Shown here: positions 10,054-20,633 of the stretch, piece by piece
Layout of the letters: each line of letters begins with the position of its first letter
Position numbering within the stretch: position 1 is the first letter of the stretch
Source: Seminavis robusta
Lineage: Eukaryota > Bacillariophyta > Bacillariophyceae > Naviculales > Naviculaceae
Assembly (NCBI GenBank): GCA_903772945.1
Contig: CAICTM010001419.1
Location: forward strand, 1-29,726
DNA length: 29,726 nt
Direction: 5' to 3'
Notes under the pieces: model-generated
Databases searched by the model: none
Seen by the model: only the letters and a program-made list of their open reading frames with translations
Told to the model about the DNA's origin: nothing
Translations under genes and position numbers: made by a program

Positions 10054-10953
10054 TTACATTGTTGGGACCAACGATGGGAAATCACTTGGAGCGTAAGAGG
10101 GAGCCCTTGGTGAAGCAGTTGATGGGCTACGATTGAATCCGCCTCTATTTGGGCTTGTACCGGTACCCCGTGAATCGTCTGTCTGGGTGGCGGAGTTCGT
10201 GGTCGCCAAAGCTGTTGCATGGCATGTAGACTGACAATGTGACGTCCCTGATAAATCTGGTGTTGACGGGAATGTGCAATTCGCAAAGCCACGTCCCTTT
10301 GCAACGACGTCAAGCTCGTTGCTTCCGGTCCCCGCTTCCAAGGAAAACGGAACGATCTCCCACATGGCGTCCTGCCATGTCCCGCCTTGAAGCCTTACTT
10401 CGTAGCAAGATGAGTAAGACAGACATAGAGCTTGTACGTCAAAATCACCACCATCCATGCTACTTCGAAGGACGAAGGGACTGTACGTATCGGAGGAAGT
10501 GGGCAAGGACCCTCTGTAGTTCCGTTCGTCTTCCATGCCTTCATCATCGATCTTTCCGACTTGTCGAATGGAGATGAGCGTTTCTTCTCCCTGTGTATCG
10601 AACCGCTTGAAATTGTAGAATGATTCCCCTTCAAGGCAAACTGCCTGATTGCTGGGTTGCTGCTGTTGCTGCTGTTGCTGGCCAGCATCTCTTTCCAGTT
10701 CAATGTCGGCGCGATAAGCTGAGGGGACTGCAGATGGTGCGTCGCTCGGGGGCATACTCTCCTCTATTATGATAGTAGGGTGCGCGGCAGGGACTCTGGA
10801 CAAAGGGTCATCCTCTAGAGAAAATTGAAGTCTTGCAATATCAACATGCGATTGAGCGTAAATTGAGACAGCGATAACATCTTCCCATCTCCGTGCAATG
10901 GCGGAGACATTTAGCAGCGCCAAAAGCACAGTGCGGACGAAAAACATGGTCAT
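10054..10953 (-). CDS. secreted Ser/Pro-rich hypothetical protein
   Basis: A 299-residue single-exon frame opens with MTMFFVRTVLLALLNVSAIA, a good signal peptide followed by RR. Residues about 65-80 carry PSDAPSAVPSA and the C-terminus has SPSTASPRAPSYAPSDFPS, the proline/serine linkers common in diatom secreted and cell-wall proteins. A polyglutamine run of eight sits near residue 91. The central part has paired Cys residues (CLSYSSCYEV, then CTF, CQSTC) and a GGTWQDAMWEIVPF stretch that suggests a small disulphide-bonded beta domain repeated in such proteins. Function is unknown; secretion is inferred. It is transcribed towards the VPS9 gene. Confidence 0.65.
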   Translation of the reverse strand: MTMFFVRTVLLALLNVSAIARRWEDVIAVSIYAQSHVDIARLQFSLEDDPLSRVPAAHPTIIIEESMPPSDAPSAVPSAYRADIELERDAGQQQQQQQQPSNQAVCLEGESFYNFKRFDTQGEETLISIRQVGKIDDEGMEDERNYRGSLPTSSDTYSPFVLRSSMDGGDFDVQALCLSYSSCYEVRLQGGTWQDAMWEIVPFSLEAGTGSNELDVVAKGRGFANCTFPSTPDLSGTSHCQSTCHATALATTNSATQTDDSRGTGTSPNRGGFNRSPSTASPRAPSYAPSDFPSLVPTM

Positions 10954-11551
10954 TCTATCTGGAAATCACACAAGCTGACTAATACCGGTAGCTAGTTCCA
11001 TGCAGTTTGCATTGCTTTGGTCTCGACCTCGAAGAGATCTCGGGAAGTGCAAAGATTCATTACGGAGAGCAACGGCCAAAAAATTCGGCCGACGAACGTT
11101 TCGAGAGGGAGGTGCGCAGTGTCGGAGGAGCTCGGGAGTCGAGGACAGTCATCAGTCCACGGTCAACAGCCCGCCCCAGAAGCTAAAAGTACAGTACTGT
11201 AGACTAGCTAGCTACTAGACTACTGTACCGGGAGCTGGCCAGGTTTAGTCTTGTGTTCACTAGTGACTACAATTTTAAGCTATCAAAGCGGTTATACCAT
11301 TGGCAGTTCAAGGCCCCGGAAAGGTCTCTGTAGGATCAGCCGGATCAATCATTACATGTACATTATCTTGAGTGCAGTATCTGCGTGGATGCTACTAGTA
11401 GCTAGCTTTTGGACTGGTGCGAGACAAAGCGGCTCTCATCTATTGGTACTGCAGTTGTTCAAGTCATCGTCAGGAGCAGCTCAAAGCTACTAGCTAGAGT
11501 GCGTAGGCAGCTTGAGAGTTGAGAGGAGAGACTCAGTGAATCTTTGCGAAA
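10954..11551. other. divergent intergenic region with CTAGCTAG and ACCGGT motifs
   Basis: This lies between two divergent gene starts (10953 minus, 11552 plus) and must contain both promoters. Palindromic words TAGCTAGCTA, CTAGCTAG, TACCGGTA and GTACTGTA recur at 10983-10995, 11190-11232, 11393-11404 and 11487-11496. No gene is evident. Confidence 0.5.
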
Positions 11552-13954
11552 ATGCCGGATCCAACCGACACGACCAAGAAGCATCAAAAAGACGGCAATA
11601 CAGAAGGCGAGAAACTAGACGAGAAAAACGCTGACAAGATGGAAGTAGATGATGCCGAGAAGGAAGAGGGCAAAACTGGAACGGATACAGATTCTGGAGA
11701 GAAAGAAGAGGATGAAGAAGGTCCATCCGACGATGAGGACGAATATCATCATAAGTGGCTTGACAAAGGGAAGCAACGCAGTGGGCGCACGGAGTATGAA
11801 TCGGTCCTAGTGACTATCAATACTACGACATTTCGAGTCAACAGAAACGATTTCGTGCTCCTGTGGAGCGATCAAGGTGAAGATGACCAAAAAGAAAACG
11901 AAAAGGAGGAAGGGAAAAAGGAGTCCGTGGAAGGTACGGTTATCTGGCATGCTATTTTAGCTGCTCTAGCTATCTAGAGCAATGCGACGGGACTCTCATG
12001 ATTCGATTGGATTTATGTTTTCCCCTGAAGAAATATGGCAGTCTGCCGGATGCGCCAAGGTCGAAGCCATGTGGGAAGAACCCGCCAAATCCGGACGTAT
12101 GCAAGCCATGTTTCAAGCCAGATGGTTTCTAAGGGTGCGAATTCAATCATTGCAACCATTCTTGTGCATAGACCCTGTCTCTCATATTCAAGGCTGACCC
12201 ACCGTCGCTTCACACAACCTTTACCTCGTATTTCCCCCGCAGAAACAGGATCTCTCACGAATTCTCGATGGCGATGAGGTTGTTGGAGACTTGACGCTAA
12301 AGAGACTGATGAATCGAATGCAACCACGCGAGGTGGTTGAATCCCTGGAGGTCGACAATTATTTCTTCGGTGTGTGCGGGGGGCCTGCAAGAATCTTCTT
12401 TAGAGATCCACCAACAAAAGATGAGGACAAGGAAAAGCAAAATCCACTTCCAAACGACGCCTTCATGTGCCGCTACGCGCTGAAGAAATTGGAAGATTTG
12501 TCTGAGCAAACTGATGGCGAGTCAGCAGCTGACGACGACCCCAGAAAGAAAGCCAAACGTCGTTTGCAGGTCGTTCCGTACGAAGCTGACAGCAGTGGGG
12601 ACGAAAATGACGATGATGGTGATCCGAATGACATCAGCAATCAAGAGAAAAACAGCAAGAAGCGTCGCCGAAGTGACTCCGAAAGTGACACCATGGATGA
12701 ACCGTCATCGGGCCAAGAAGGATCCTCCTCGGACGACGAATCTAAAGTTGTACAAGGAGAAGGGACCCTGACGTCTCAAGGGAAAATTAGAGTCGGGCCC
12801 AAGTTTCAGGTGCCTGTACCAGCCTTTGATGCGAACGTAAAGGTATCGTCCAGAACGAGAAACCCCACCCTGGTATGGAGCGCTAGCAAATCTCCCAGTG
12901 AAGAATCGCTGAAGGAGTACTTCGAGAAGGCTGCGGCCATTCTGACTCCATTTGCCAAACAACAGCTGCTCGTGGCAGGAGCCGAACCTTTTGCTTCGAG
13001 ACCCTTCGCCCAAACGGACAAAGATAAAAGATGGGAAGTTTCGTTTGTCTCCACAGCTGCGGCGCTGGCCGCTTTGCCGGCCGAGAGCATGTATCGAGAA
13101 TGTGACTCTGATGCACTTTTAAAGAATCTCGTTGATCAAAACTACGACGTGGAGGCCGCAGTAGGGATGGTATCTGCTTCACCCAGGGATTTTCTCTCGA
13201 GATGGACTCTTGCAGAACGAGAGGGTTTCGACGGAGCATTTCGGAATCACGGTGGCTCACTTCGATCCGTTGCAACAAGTTTGTCCTCGTTGTCTTCTGA
13301 CAAGACTCATCGCCAGATAATTGACTACTACTATCGCTTCAAAATCCCCGGTCAGTTCCAGCGTTATCGCGAAAAGGTGAGATGACTTTTGTAGCGGGGT
13401 TGGAGCAAACCACAGAAAATGACTAATGATTGTTTTGTTTGCAACGCAACAAGATGCGAGAGCAAGCCGTTCGAATGAGCGAACTGTTGGAAACCAAGAG
13501 ATTCCAGGAGAACAGGGAGGTGCAAGTCTCTCGACAGCAAGGTGATGGTAGCGCTACTGGCGAACCAGAGAATAAGATTCAAGGAGGAGAGAAGGGATCA
13601 GAATCGGCAAACTGGTCTGATACTGGGACTGGTGATGTGTCTCAAGCAGTCGAAGGGAGAAGGTCAGATGCCAAGCAACTGCTGTTGGATATTCAGCGCG
13701 AACTGGGCAAAGACAAGATGGCTGAAGTTGGAGGGGCGATTATCAGTTTGAACCAAGTAAGTTACCACAAGACGCTGCACAAACGTTGTAGTCGACGCGC
13801 CCTAATATCTTTTCGATTGAACCATTCGATTCCCACCCCGGATCCGCAGGGTTCCGAAGTCGAGTCGAAGGAAGCCCTCCTGCGTATTCTGAAGAACCAC
13901 CCTCAACTTCACCAGCGACTAGTAGAGTTTCTGCCTCGACGGTTCTGGAAGTGA
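11552..13954 (+). CDS. BAH-ELM2-SANT chromatin protein (MTA-like)
   Basis: Exons 11552-11933, 12031-12134, 12243-13376, 13454-13756 and 13850-13954 join in frame to 675 residues. Residues 1-75 are highly acidic and Lys-rich. A BAH domain begins near residue 84 (EYESVLVTINTTTFRVNRND) and continues across two introns (AKVEAMWEEP, then ARWFLR|KQDLSRIL). An acidic spacer with KKAKRRL and KKRRR nuclear-localisation-like runs follows. ELM2 occupies about 342-470 (IRVGPKFQVPVPAF, LVW, DALLKNLVDQNYDVEAAV). A SANT domain lies at about 481-530 (RWTLAEREGFDGAF...DKTHRQIIDYYYRFK). This order is that of metastasis-associated (MTA) subunits of NuRD. In that family ELM2-SANT recruits and activates class I histone deacetylase and BAH contacts nucleosomes, so a corepressor role is inferred. 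The introns are 77-108 bp, GT-AG, two with GTAAGT or GTGAG-type donors. Confidence 0.85.
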
Positions 13955-14322
13955 CTTCACGTTGGACCTTCACTTTTGTAGTCAACAACTTCTACTATAA
14001 AAAAAGCAAACTATAGTACAATGGAGTTGTTCCTCGCCATAATTCAAGTTAGAGCAGTTGGCTACCGGTATCGGACTGTCATGGCAGTATGTGCCAAAGC
14101 GAGCCGAGGAATGAAGTGAGTTGCTCCGATGACGTGCATTCTGGAGTCCCTGGAGCCGGGATACTCGTTTCGAGGCAGTGGTCCTTCTTCGTGAGTGATT
14201 CGATTCCATCTGGCCGGGCCGGGAGTGGTTGAGCTTCGTCGTGAAGCCTCCCAATCCATCAGTTGGGAAAGAAGCCGGGAACATGTCGTTGAAGCTTTGC
14301 GTAGTGGTTCGTTCTGCCATGT
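13955..14322. other. convergent 3' intergenic region
   Basis: This is the space between two genes that point at each other. It must contain both 3' UTRs; an AT-rich stretch with AAAAAAAGC at about 13998-14006 and a TACCGGTA palindrome at about 14063-14070 are visible. No gene is supported. Confidence 0.4.
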
Positions 14323-16821
14323 TCATTTCTCTACTTTTAACGCTCGGCTTGACTTCTTGCGACCAGCACCACTCCGTTTTGCTCTGTGACTAGCGCCGTT
14401 CGTGCCTTTAGTGCCCAGTGTTCGGCCGCTGACGCCCGTGGCATTTGTATTCATTGTCCTAGTACTCCCATGAGTACGGCTGCTGCCCTCTGTCGCTGCG
14501 CCCGATCGCACTCTATCTCGGTCCCGTCTACTCCGCCGATCTGCCTTGCTATCTTTGCGATTCCTGTCAGCTTTCAGATTTCTCTCACTCGTTTTGTTGA
14601 GCGACCTGTAGCTCTTAGCCTTTTTGTCCATCTGGGATCTCCTATCGCTACTGCCATAACGCTTTTCAGATTGATGCATGCCAGACGATCGCTGTTCTCG
14701 AGAGCCGTCTACTCTGCCATCGATGATGACCTTCTCGGGGATACCAGCTTCCACATCATTAATCAGTTGCATCAGCTCATCATCGACCCTCCTTACTTTC
14801 ATCTCGAAATTTGCTTTACGGTAGGCTTCGTCGATGACCATATTGTCATGCCCCCACGTGTGACGCACCTCCGCAAGCTCCTGTTTCGCCTCTCCTGCTC
14901 TCCCCAAGCACATGTATATTTCTGCTTTTAGTGCCCATGCCTCCGCATTCTCTGGCTCTGACTCCAACGCGTCTTTGCAATCTCTCAAGGCTTCGGTGTA
15001 GTGTTTCGAAAGGAGCAGCGCCTCGGCTCGTTCCATTTTTATCAAACAGTACAAAGCCGTGCCAGTTGGGAGCGGCAGTGCTCTTTCGTCCATTGCATCT
15101 GTGAATTGTTCCACGGCTTCCTTGTATCGACCTCGTTTTGCATAGCCACGGCCTTTCGAAAACGCATTTAATGTCCTGTCACATTGTTCTACTTTCAATT
15201 GAATTTCGGCATTGCCAGGGTTTCTGTTTTGGAGTTCTTGGAGAAGCCGTACACCCTTTTCCATTTCACCAGAGAGAAATAGAACAAGGCCTCTCAACTG
15301 CAGAGCTTCCACATGATTTGGGTTGAAGCGCAACGCTTTATTGACTTTGTCTAATGCCGACTCGGTCAATCCAAGTCCAGCGTCTGCCATGGCGGCCACT
15401 AGCAGCAAACCAATGTTGTCAGATTCTTTTGCCAATGGCTTGATGGTTTCTTTGGCCTTTTCGAGGTTACCTCCATCAATCATTGCATTGACAACCTGCA
15501 AAACTTCTTTTTGTTCTCTGGCTTTGGCGAGTTCTTGTTTCACTCGTGGCGACGTTGGTATTTCCTTGTGCGCCTGCTCAAGACAGTCCAATGCCGCTTC
15601 AAAGATACCAAGTGCCATAAGCGCTCGCCACTTTCGAATGTATGACTTCTCGTTGGTCGGTTCATATTCGAGGGCTTTGTCACAATCATCTATGCACTTT
15701 TGGAAATCTTTCTCTCTGAAATATGTCACAGCACGATTTGAATAGAGCGTAGCGACAAGCTGACGCTCTTCATGTCCAACAGTGATGATCCCAGTGATTA
15801 CGTTCAGTCCCTCCGTGTACAAGTTTCTGGCTCCCTCAAAATCCCCTTTGTTGAACTTTGCGTTTGCCTGTTTCTTCAGCTTTTCACTCGTCGCAATTGC
15901 TTCCGTGGCTTCTTGGCCCATATTCTCTGGCGGCGCTGTTCTGGATTGTTCCTCTCCGTTGTTGATGGTTGGTGAGCCCAACTCAGAATTAGTTTCGTCT
16001 ACAGTGGTGACCGGTTTGAAGGTTTTCCTCGGGGATAAATTGTTGCGTGGTATACTACCCACGGAAGAATTCCAGTCCATATCCGTGTAGGATACCTCCA
16101 GTTCTTGTGGCGATTGTATTGATTCTGGAGGATCTGCCGAATCTTGTCTCGCGGCGGAAGCGGTCGTGGGGGTATTGAAATCTGCTCTCAAGTTACTGGC
16201 TGATCTGTGTTGCCGCTCCATTACATCAGCAGGGGTGGGCGGTGGCTTTTGACTGCCATTGTCACCACCAAAGGGACCATTGATTTCCTGATCCGGAGCT
16301 ACGATGGAGGGTCTACCGGACTTGCTATTATTGTTGAAGAGGGATGGCACCGACAAACTGCGTGTCACATGGTTCATCGGCGGTTGCCCATTTTCGCCAT
16401 TGGCGTGTTTCTGGTGATGCCGAGGCCAATTTCCATAGTCTCCGCGCCACTCGCATGATTTGCTGTGTTCATCGGGAGCTATACACGCTACTTGCACCAT
16501 CTTAAGCACTTCCAGAGCCAAGGGTTGAGCTTCTCCAAGAGGCTGCACCATGACGGAAATGTCACCAAATTTGAGTAGATTACTTCGTATTGCTGAGCTC
16601 CCGCTATCAGCGGTCAGGTCTTGTTCGCATCTCGGACACACGCATGGCTTCTGATTGTCGATTTGCTTCTTAATCCAATCCATCAAACAAGACCTGCAAA
16701 AGGGATGCGAGCAGGGAACTGTCACGACGGCATCCAAAGAGACGAGACTTTCGCAGAGCTTGCAGACAAAAGCACCGTAATGCTTGTCGTCCGATAACAC
16801 TTGCGTCAAGTCGAAGCCCAT
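14323..16821 (-). CDS. RING-finger / TRAF-like zinc finger / TPR protein
   Basis: A single-exon frame of 832 residues. Residues 20-65 form a C3HC4 RING (C20, C23, C37, H39, C42, C45, C62, C65), the signature of E3 ubiquitin ligases. At 113-139 a C..C-W-G-D-Y-G...H...H pattern matches a TRAF/SIAH-type zinc finger. A Ser/Asn/Pro-rich linker follows (150-305). From about 313 to 690 there are tandem TPR helices, for example KKQANAKFNKGDFEGARNLY, YSNRAVTYFREKDFQKCIDD and GYAKRGRYKEAVEQFTDAM, in the order seen in DnaJC7/TTC-type co-chaperones but with no J domain. The last 120 residues are Arg/Lys/Ser-rich and probably disordered. A ubiquitin ligase using TPRs to bind a chaperone or client is inferred, by analogy with CHIP. 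Confidence 0.85.
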   Translation of the reverse strand: MGFDLTQVLSDDKHYGAFVCKLCESLVSLDAVVTVPCSHPFCRSCLMDWIKKQIDNQKPCVCPRCEQDLTADSGSSAIRSNLLKFGDISVMVQPLGEAQPLALEVLKMVQVACIAPDEHSKSCEWRGDYGNWPRHHQKHANGENGQPPMNHVTRSLSVPSLFNNNSKSGRPSIVAPDQEINGPFGGDNGSQKPPPTPADVMERQHRSASNLRADFNTPTTASAARQDSADPPESIQSPQELEVSYTDMDWNSSVGSIPRNNLSPRKTFKPVTTVDETNSELGSPTINNGEEQSRTAPPENMGQEATEAIATSEKLKKQANAKFNKGDFEGARNLYTEGLNVITGIITVGHEERQLVATLYSNRAVTYFREKDFQKCIDDCDKALEYEPTNEKSYIRKWRALMALGIFEAALDCLEQAHKEIPTSPRVKQELAKAREQKEVLQVVNAMIDGGNLEKAKETIKPLAKESDNIGLLLVAAMADAGLGLTESALDKVNKALRFNPNHVEALQLRGLVLFLSGEMEKGVRLLQELQNRNPGNAEIQLKVEQCDRTLNAFSKGRGYAKRGRYKEAVEQFTDAMDERALPLPTGTALYCLIKMERAEALLLSKHYTEALRDCKDALESEPENAEAWALKAEIYMCLGRAGEAKQELAEVRHTWGHDNMVIDEAYRKANFEMKVRRVDDELMQLINDVEAGIPEKVIIDGRVDGSREQRSSGMHQSEKRYGSSDRRSQMDKKAKSYRSLNKTSERNLKADRNRKDSKADRRSRRDRDRVRSGAATEGSSRTHGSTRTMNTNATGVSGRTLGTKGTNGASHRAKRSGAGRKKSSRALKVEK

Positions 16822-17686
16822 CGTCTCGCTTAAGGTAGCTAGCTATACCGAGGTAGGCAGCATGCTTGTTGGAGGAAGCCCAAGGTTGAAACCAACAGCA
16901 ACATGGATTGAATGATTGTGGTTGAGACGCAAAAGAGCACGACCTTTTGAATGCCTCGGTTGTGCCTTCACCCTAATGAAAACCACAACTTTGGAAACGG
17001 AAAATTCCCAAAAGCATAAAAATTAGGGTACGTCGGATACGGTAAGCTACATACGGTACGGTACGCGGTTGCTAGCTCCTCGCGCGACCGGTACCGGTAC
17101 CCGGTAGGTTCCTGGCAACATAAAAGCGGAACGGCTACCGGCGGTAGCTAGCACTGGAACTAGCTAGCTAGAACGATAGGTAAAAGTAAGTAGTGGGAAG
17201 AGAATGGCAATCTATCAATGAGGAGACTGGCCTGGAGTAAAGCAGAAAGAGCATGATACCAGTCTAACTTGAAAATACAAGCTCGGCAAGGATTTCGATT
17301 TCGATAGCGGCTTCAGGCCCAAGCATGCCGGGAACTGAAGCGACGAAATCGTGTAAGAGCTCTTCACGTTGGAAGGACTTGCCATGGGTCTTTGTGCTTC
17401 CAAATCAGCCACATGCCGCATCAATGGTTGGTTTACACTAGTTGATTCATTCAAACAAGACGCCACGCTCCACTGATCATCCCGAATGTGCCTCGGCCTA
17501 TGTACATCCGCCCACGCCCTAATATTGACAAAGCACTGTTTTGAAGATACCAGTGCCGGTATCTATACCTAAACTATTGAATGATTGACATGGTCTCACA
17601 ACAATGCAATGAAACTACAGTGTTCATCGGCTAAACCAGAGGTTTATTTGAGCTACTACTAGCGAATACAGACGACTGGTAGGATT
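16822..17686. other. intergenic, palindrome-rich
   Basis: No gene is supported; an 83-codon frame on the minus strand at 17215-17466 starts with GTG and has no recognisable feature. Near the RING gene start, 16838-16850 and 17030-17175 are dense in TAGCTAG, ACGGTACGGTACG, CCGGTACCGGTACCCGG and CTACCGGCGGTAGC words. The region is the promoter side of the RING/TPR gene and the 3' side of the ATP6AP2-like gene. Confidence 0.5.
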
Positions 17687-18800
17687 CTAATCGTCCCCTG
17701 TTAATTTTGCCGACTCTCCGAATAATAGTGTGTCAGGCTGGAAGAGTGGAAAGAAAGAAACAAAGGTAAGGTCAAGAGAGCTGCGGGTGACAGATAACAT
17801 GGGACTCATCAATAAGAAACGCACCATGAGAGGCATGTACAACATCATATAGACTGTGGAGAAAAGAACCACAGTGAGGCCAACTGCTGTCCACAGAACC
17901 ACATTGAAGTATTGGATTTGGAACATTGTCTTGTAGGGAGTGACCTGCAAATAAAAGGGGAACAAATAAGTAAGCAGGTATTTTTTCACCTGCAACATGA
18001 TACTATGTGCCTTTAAGAAAACTCACCCATTCTCCATACGAATTGTAGTATCCGTATCCATAGTAACCATTCTTTTGGTTGGCATTGTTGTTTCCATTGC
18101 CATTTTGGTTGGCGTTTTCGTTGTCTTCTTCTCCTTCGCCTTCTTCCTCATCTTCACCTTCAAGACGACGTGAAAGCTCACGTCTACGCGACGCTCCTGC
18201 TTCTTCCTCAACAACAAGGTGAAGAACAACAGTCTTGCCAGCAGCAGAAGCCACGGTGTCGAGGCCATTGATGATATCACGCAGCTGACTGTCGATAGAC
18301 GCACTATCCTCACTTTGAACCGTGGTCATCATGCCAGTCAAGCCCTCGCCTTCGGAGTGCTTCTTGCAACTAAGCGCAAAATCAGTGGGAGCCACGGTAT
18401 CGACCTGTCGAACCTTGCCAAGCAAGGCATCACCAAACTCGCCAAGGACTTCGAGATTACCAACGACACCATTGTCTCCTTCGTCTGACAACAACTTGGA
18501 CACAAACGGCATCGTGTCCATATCAACACCACTTCCCTTCAATCCAACCACCAATCCAGTGCTGGCTTGGCTGAAAATATCGGGAACCACCGTCATGCCC
18601 GCATGCTGGAGTCGGCGTCCAGGAGAGTGAAGGGCGGACCAGAAAGATGCCACACCCTCAACCGTGGTCAAAGGATCTCGACTGTCCGTTCGTTGCACAG
18701 CACCGCGTTTTCCCAATTCGATAACAGACACTCTTGTCGCAGCTTGGGCCACGATGGGGGCCGCAATGGCCATTGAGAGCAGCAAAGACACCTTCATCAT
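17687..18800 (-). CDS. type I membrane protein resembling V-ATPase accessory protein ATP6AP2
   Basis: Three exons on the minus strand, 18800-18027, 17944-17825 and 17737-17687, join in phase 0 to 314 residues. Residues 1-21 are a signal peptide (MMKVSLLLSMAIAAPIVAQA). A lumenal part of about 230 residues follows, with a dibasic SRRRELSRR site near 213-221 and an acidic Glu/Asn-rich spacer. Then come GYYNSYGEW|V and one transmembrane helix (NVVLWTAVGLTVVLFSTVYMML). A short cytosolic tail carries PDTLLFGESAKL. The order and the ending, with YFNVVLW before the helix, match the ATP6AP2/renin receptor pattern, which assists assembly and targeting of the proton-pumping V-ATPase; the dibasic site parallels its furin site. 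The lumenal part is not recognisably conserved, so orthology is tentative. I start at ATG 18800 because the codon upstream is TTG. Introns are 82 and 87 bp. Confidence 0.6.
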
Positions 18801-19532
18801 GGTCAAAGACAGTTATTCTGAAAGGTATTGTTCAAAATGGATCTGCTTGGGGTTGGGGCCGTCGGTTGATTCTTGGGCGAGTGCTCTCAAGCCAAGGCGT
18901 CCTAAGTAAGCGGGCGCCGACCCTCAACCGTTAATAGAGCATTGCTCTAAAGCCGGTAGAGCCGTTTCAACACAAAATCTCCAGTCTCCCAATCTATTTA
19001 GGTCCAATGGTCCAATTACAACATCATTCCCAAGCCCATCCCTTCGAGACAACCATCACCCATCACGAAGCTACCCGTGTACTGGGACTAAACGGCGGCC
19101 CTTACATTGTTGTGTAGAGGATGAAATGATGTAATCGGATCAGTTTTTCCTATGGAAGTGGCATCCATGGTGCCCCATCCCCTCGATGCCGCCTCGATTC
19201 CTCAGAGGCAGGAGTAATCCTGTCAAAGCAGCGTACTAAAAGAGTAAAATTTGTAAAATAAAGTGAGTGTGTAGTGTAGTTAGGGATCGTTAGCTATGCT
19301 AGTATTTATGTACATATGTCCCTGATGCTCGACGCATGATCAGTGTCGTCGACGACGTCTGATTTGCACGTCCTCGTGACCAGCGCCATCGTCGCTTTAC
19401 TTACCCTTTCTTATCGATGATTTTTTTGTACACTTCGACAGCTTAGCGGTCGAATATTGACCCACCACATCCATTATGTACAAAAGCTGCCGGGCTAGAT
19501 GATTGGGAAAGGAAGAGGTCACACAGCGGACC
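18801..19532. other. intergenic, nothing recognised
   Basis: No supported gene, RNA or repeat. The side near 18801 is the 5' flank of the ATP6AP2-like gene; the side near 19500 is the 3' flank of the START-like gene. GTCGTCGACGACGTC at 19345-19359 is a local palindromic word. Confidence 0.45.
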
Positions 19533-20633
19533 TTACTCGCGAAGATAAGCGGCCATCGTCTCGTCAGCATCCCAAGTCACTTTGAAAGTGCTTCTCTTCC
19601 TCATACTGTCCACTGTCCTGGCTGCACGTGCCATGGCTGGAACGGGCTCTGGTGTTTTCTTTGTCGCTTGTCCCGTCTGCTTCTTGAGGCCCCGTCGATT
19701 TGGTGCGGTTGTTTGATATCGAACCGCAGCCCTCCTAATGGCATTAGTCTCTGTCCGCGGTGGCGGAGGCTTGGTTTTCAACGTCACAACACTCCGGCTG
19801 CTCTGGGCTTTTTCGGGAGCTTTGCTACCACTAGCTGGAGCCAAACTCTTTTTGGAAAAGGAATCTAGAACTCCAAGTGGCCCGAGTCCCATTGATGCTT
19901 TTTTCACAGCGCGAAGGTTGGTTGGAACGTCTTCTCGAATGCGCCATTCCAGTGCTGCCACTGGGACAGGGCCTTTCGGTCTCACGTCAACCGTATAGGA
20001 AAGCGATGTTTCCAGCTCACCATTTTCTCCAATTTGTTCCGTGGCCCTCCACTCTCCATCAAATTCTGAAAAAAAGAAACTATCGACGCATTCAAAGCCA
20101 ATTACTCGTTCTTCTTGAGTCTCAGCAGATGCGACGATTCGTTCCGTCATTGCCATGGTCACACTGGCTCCAAATTCAAAGCCAACAATCTTCTGAGCTC
20201 CCTTTTGGTATAGCTTACATCGGAAAGACCCATCGCCAGCCTTTCCCTTGGATTGTGTGGATACGATTCGGCTTTCAACGAGATTCGGTACATGGGTAGC
20301 CAACCGGTTGTAGTCGGAGAGGACGGCCCATACGTCTCGCAGGGGCGCTTCAATGCTAATGGAACCAGCGATCTTCCTGGAATTGGAAGATGTTCGGTCG
20401 ATCCGGACAGCAACAAGTTCACAGGAATCTCCATCCAGTGTAGTCTCGCCGCTCTCGGTACCACCAAACCACCACACGTGCAGCGCTGTCGGTGACCGTG
20501 CTTGCTTACTACCGGCACTTCTTGTGGCAGTAGGTATTATCAGCTTTGAGGGCATCGTTACGGGTGTGGAGAACCCATCTGAACACAAGATCTGAGCACA
20601 TAGTGCTACCAACACTACAATTCCTTGCTTCAT
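19533..20633 (-). CDS. START / polyketide-cyclase-like (COQ10-type) protein, probably plastid-targeted
   Basis: A 366-residue frame from ATG 20633 (the codons upstream give only a TTG). MKQGIVVLVALCAQILCSDG is a signal peptide followed by FSTP; Phe directly after the cleavage site is the ASAFAP-type signature of diatom plastid import, and the next stretch is Ser/Thr/Lys/Arg-rich like a transit peptide. Residues about 88-230 read as an SRPBCC/START fold: ISIEAPLRDVWAVLSDYNRLATHVPNLVESRIV, then a Cys-containing KLYQKGAQKIVGFEF, and a closing RIREDVPTNLRAVKK helix. Plant and algal relatives are plastid or membrane lipid/quinone-binding proteins. The last 110 residues are basic, Pro/Lys/Thr-rich and not part of the fold. 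The ligand is unknown. Confidence 0.7.
   Translation of the reverse strand: MKQGIVVLVALCAQILCSDGFSTPVTMPSKLIIPTATRSAGSKQARSPTALHVWWFGGTESGETTLDGDSCELVAVRIDRTSSNSRKIAGSISIEAPLRDVWAVLSDYNRLATHVPNLVESRIVSTQSKGKAGDGSFRCKLYQKGAQKIVGFEFGASVTMAMTERIVASAETQEERVIGFECVDSFFFSEFDGEWRATEQIGENGELETSLSYTVDVRPKGPVPVAALEWRIREDVPTNLRAVKKASMGLGPLGVLDSFSKKSLAPASGSKAPEKAQSSRSVVTLKTKPPPPRTETNAIRRAAVRYQTTAPNRRGLKKQTGQATKKTPEPVPAMARAARTVDSMRKRSTFKVTWDADETMAAYLRE

Noticed and set aside
17215..17466. 83-codon minus-strand gene
   Set aside because: It starts with GTG, has no domain, signal peptide or splice partner, and lies in a palindrome-rich intergenic region.
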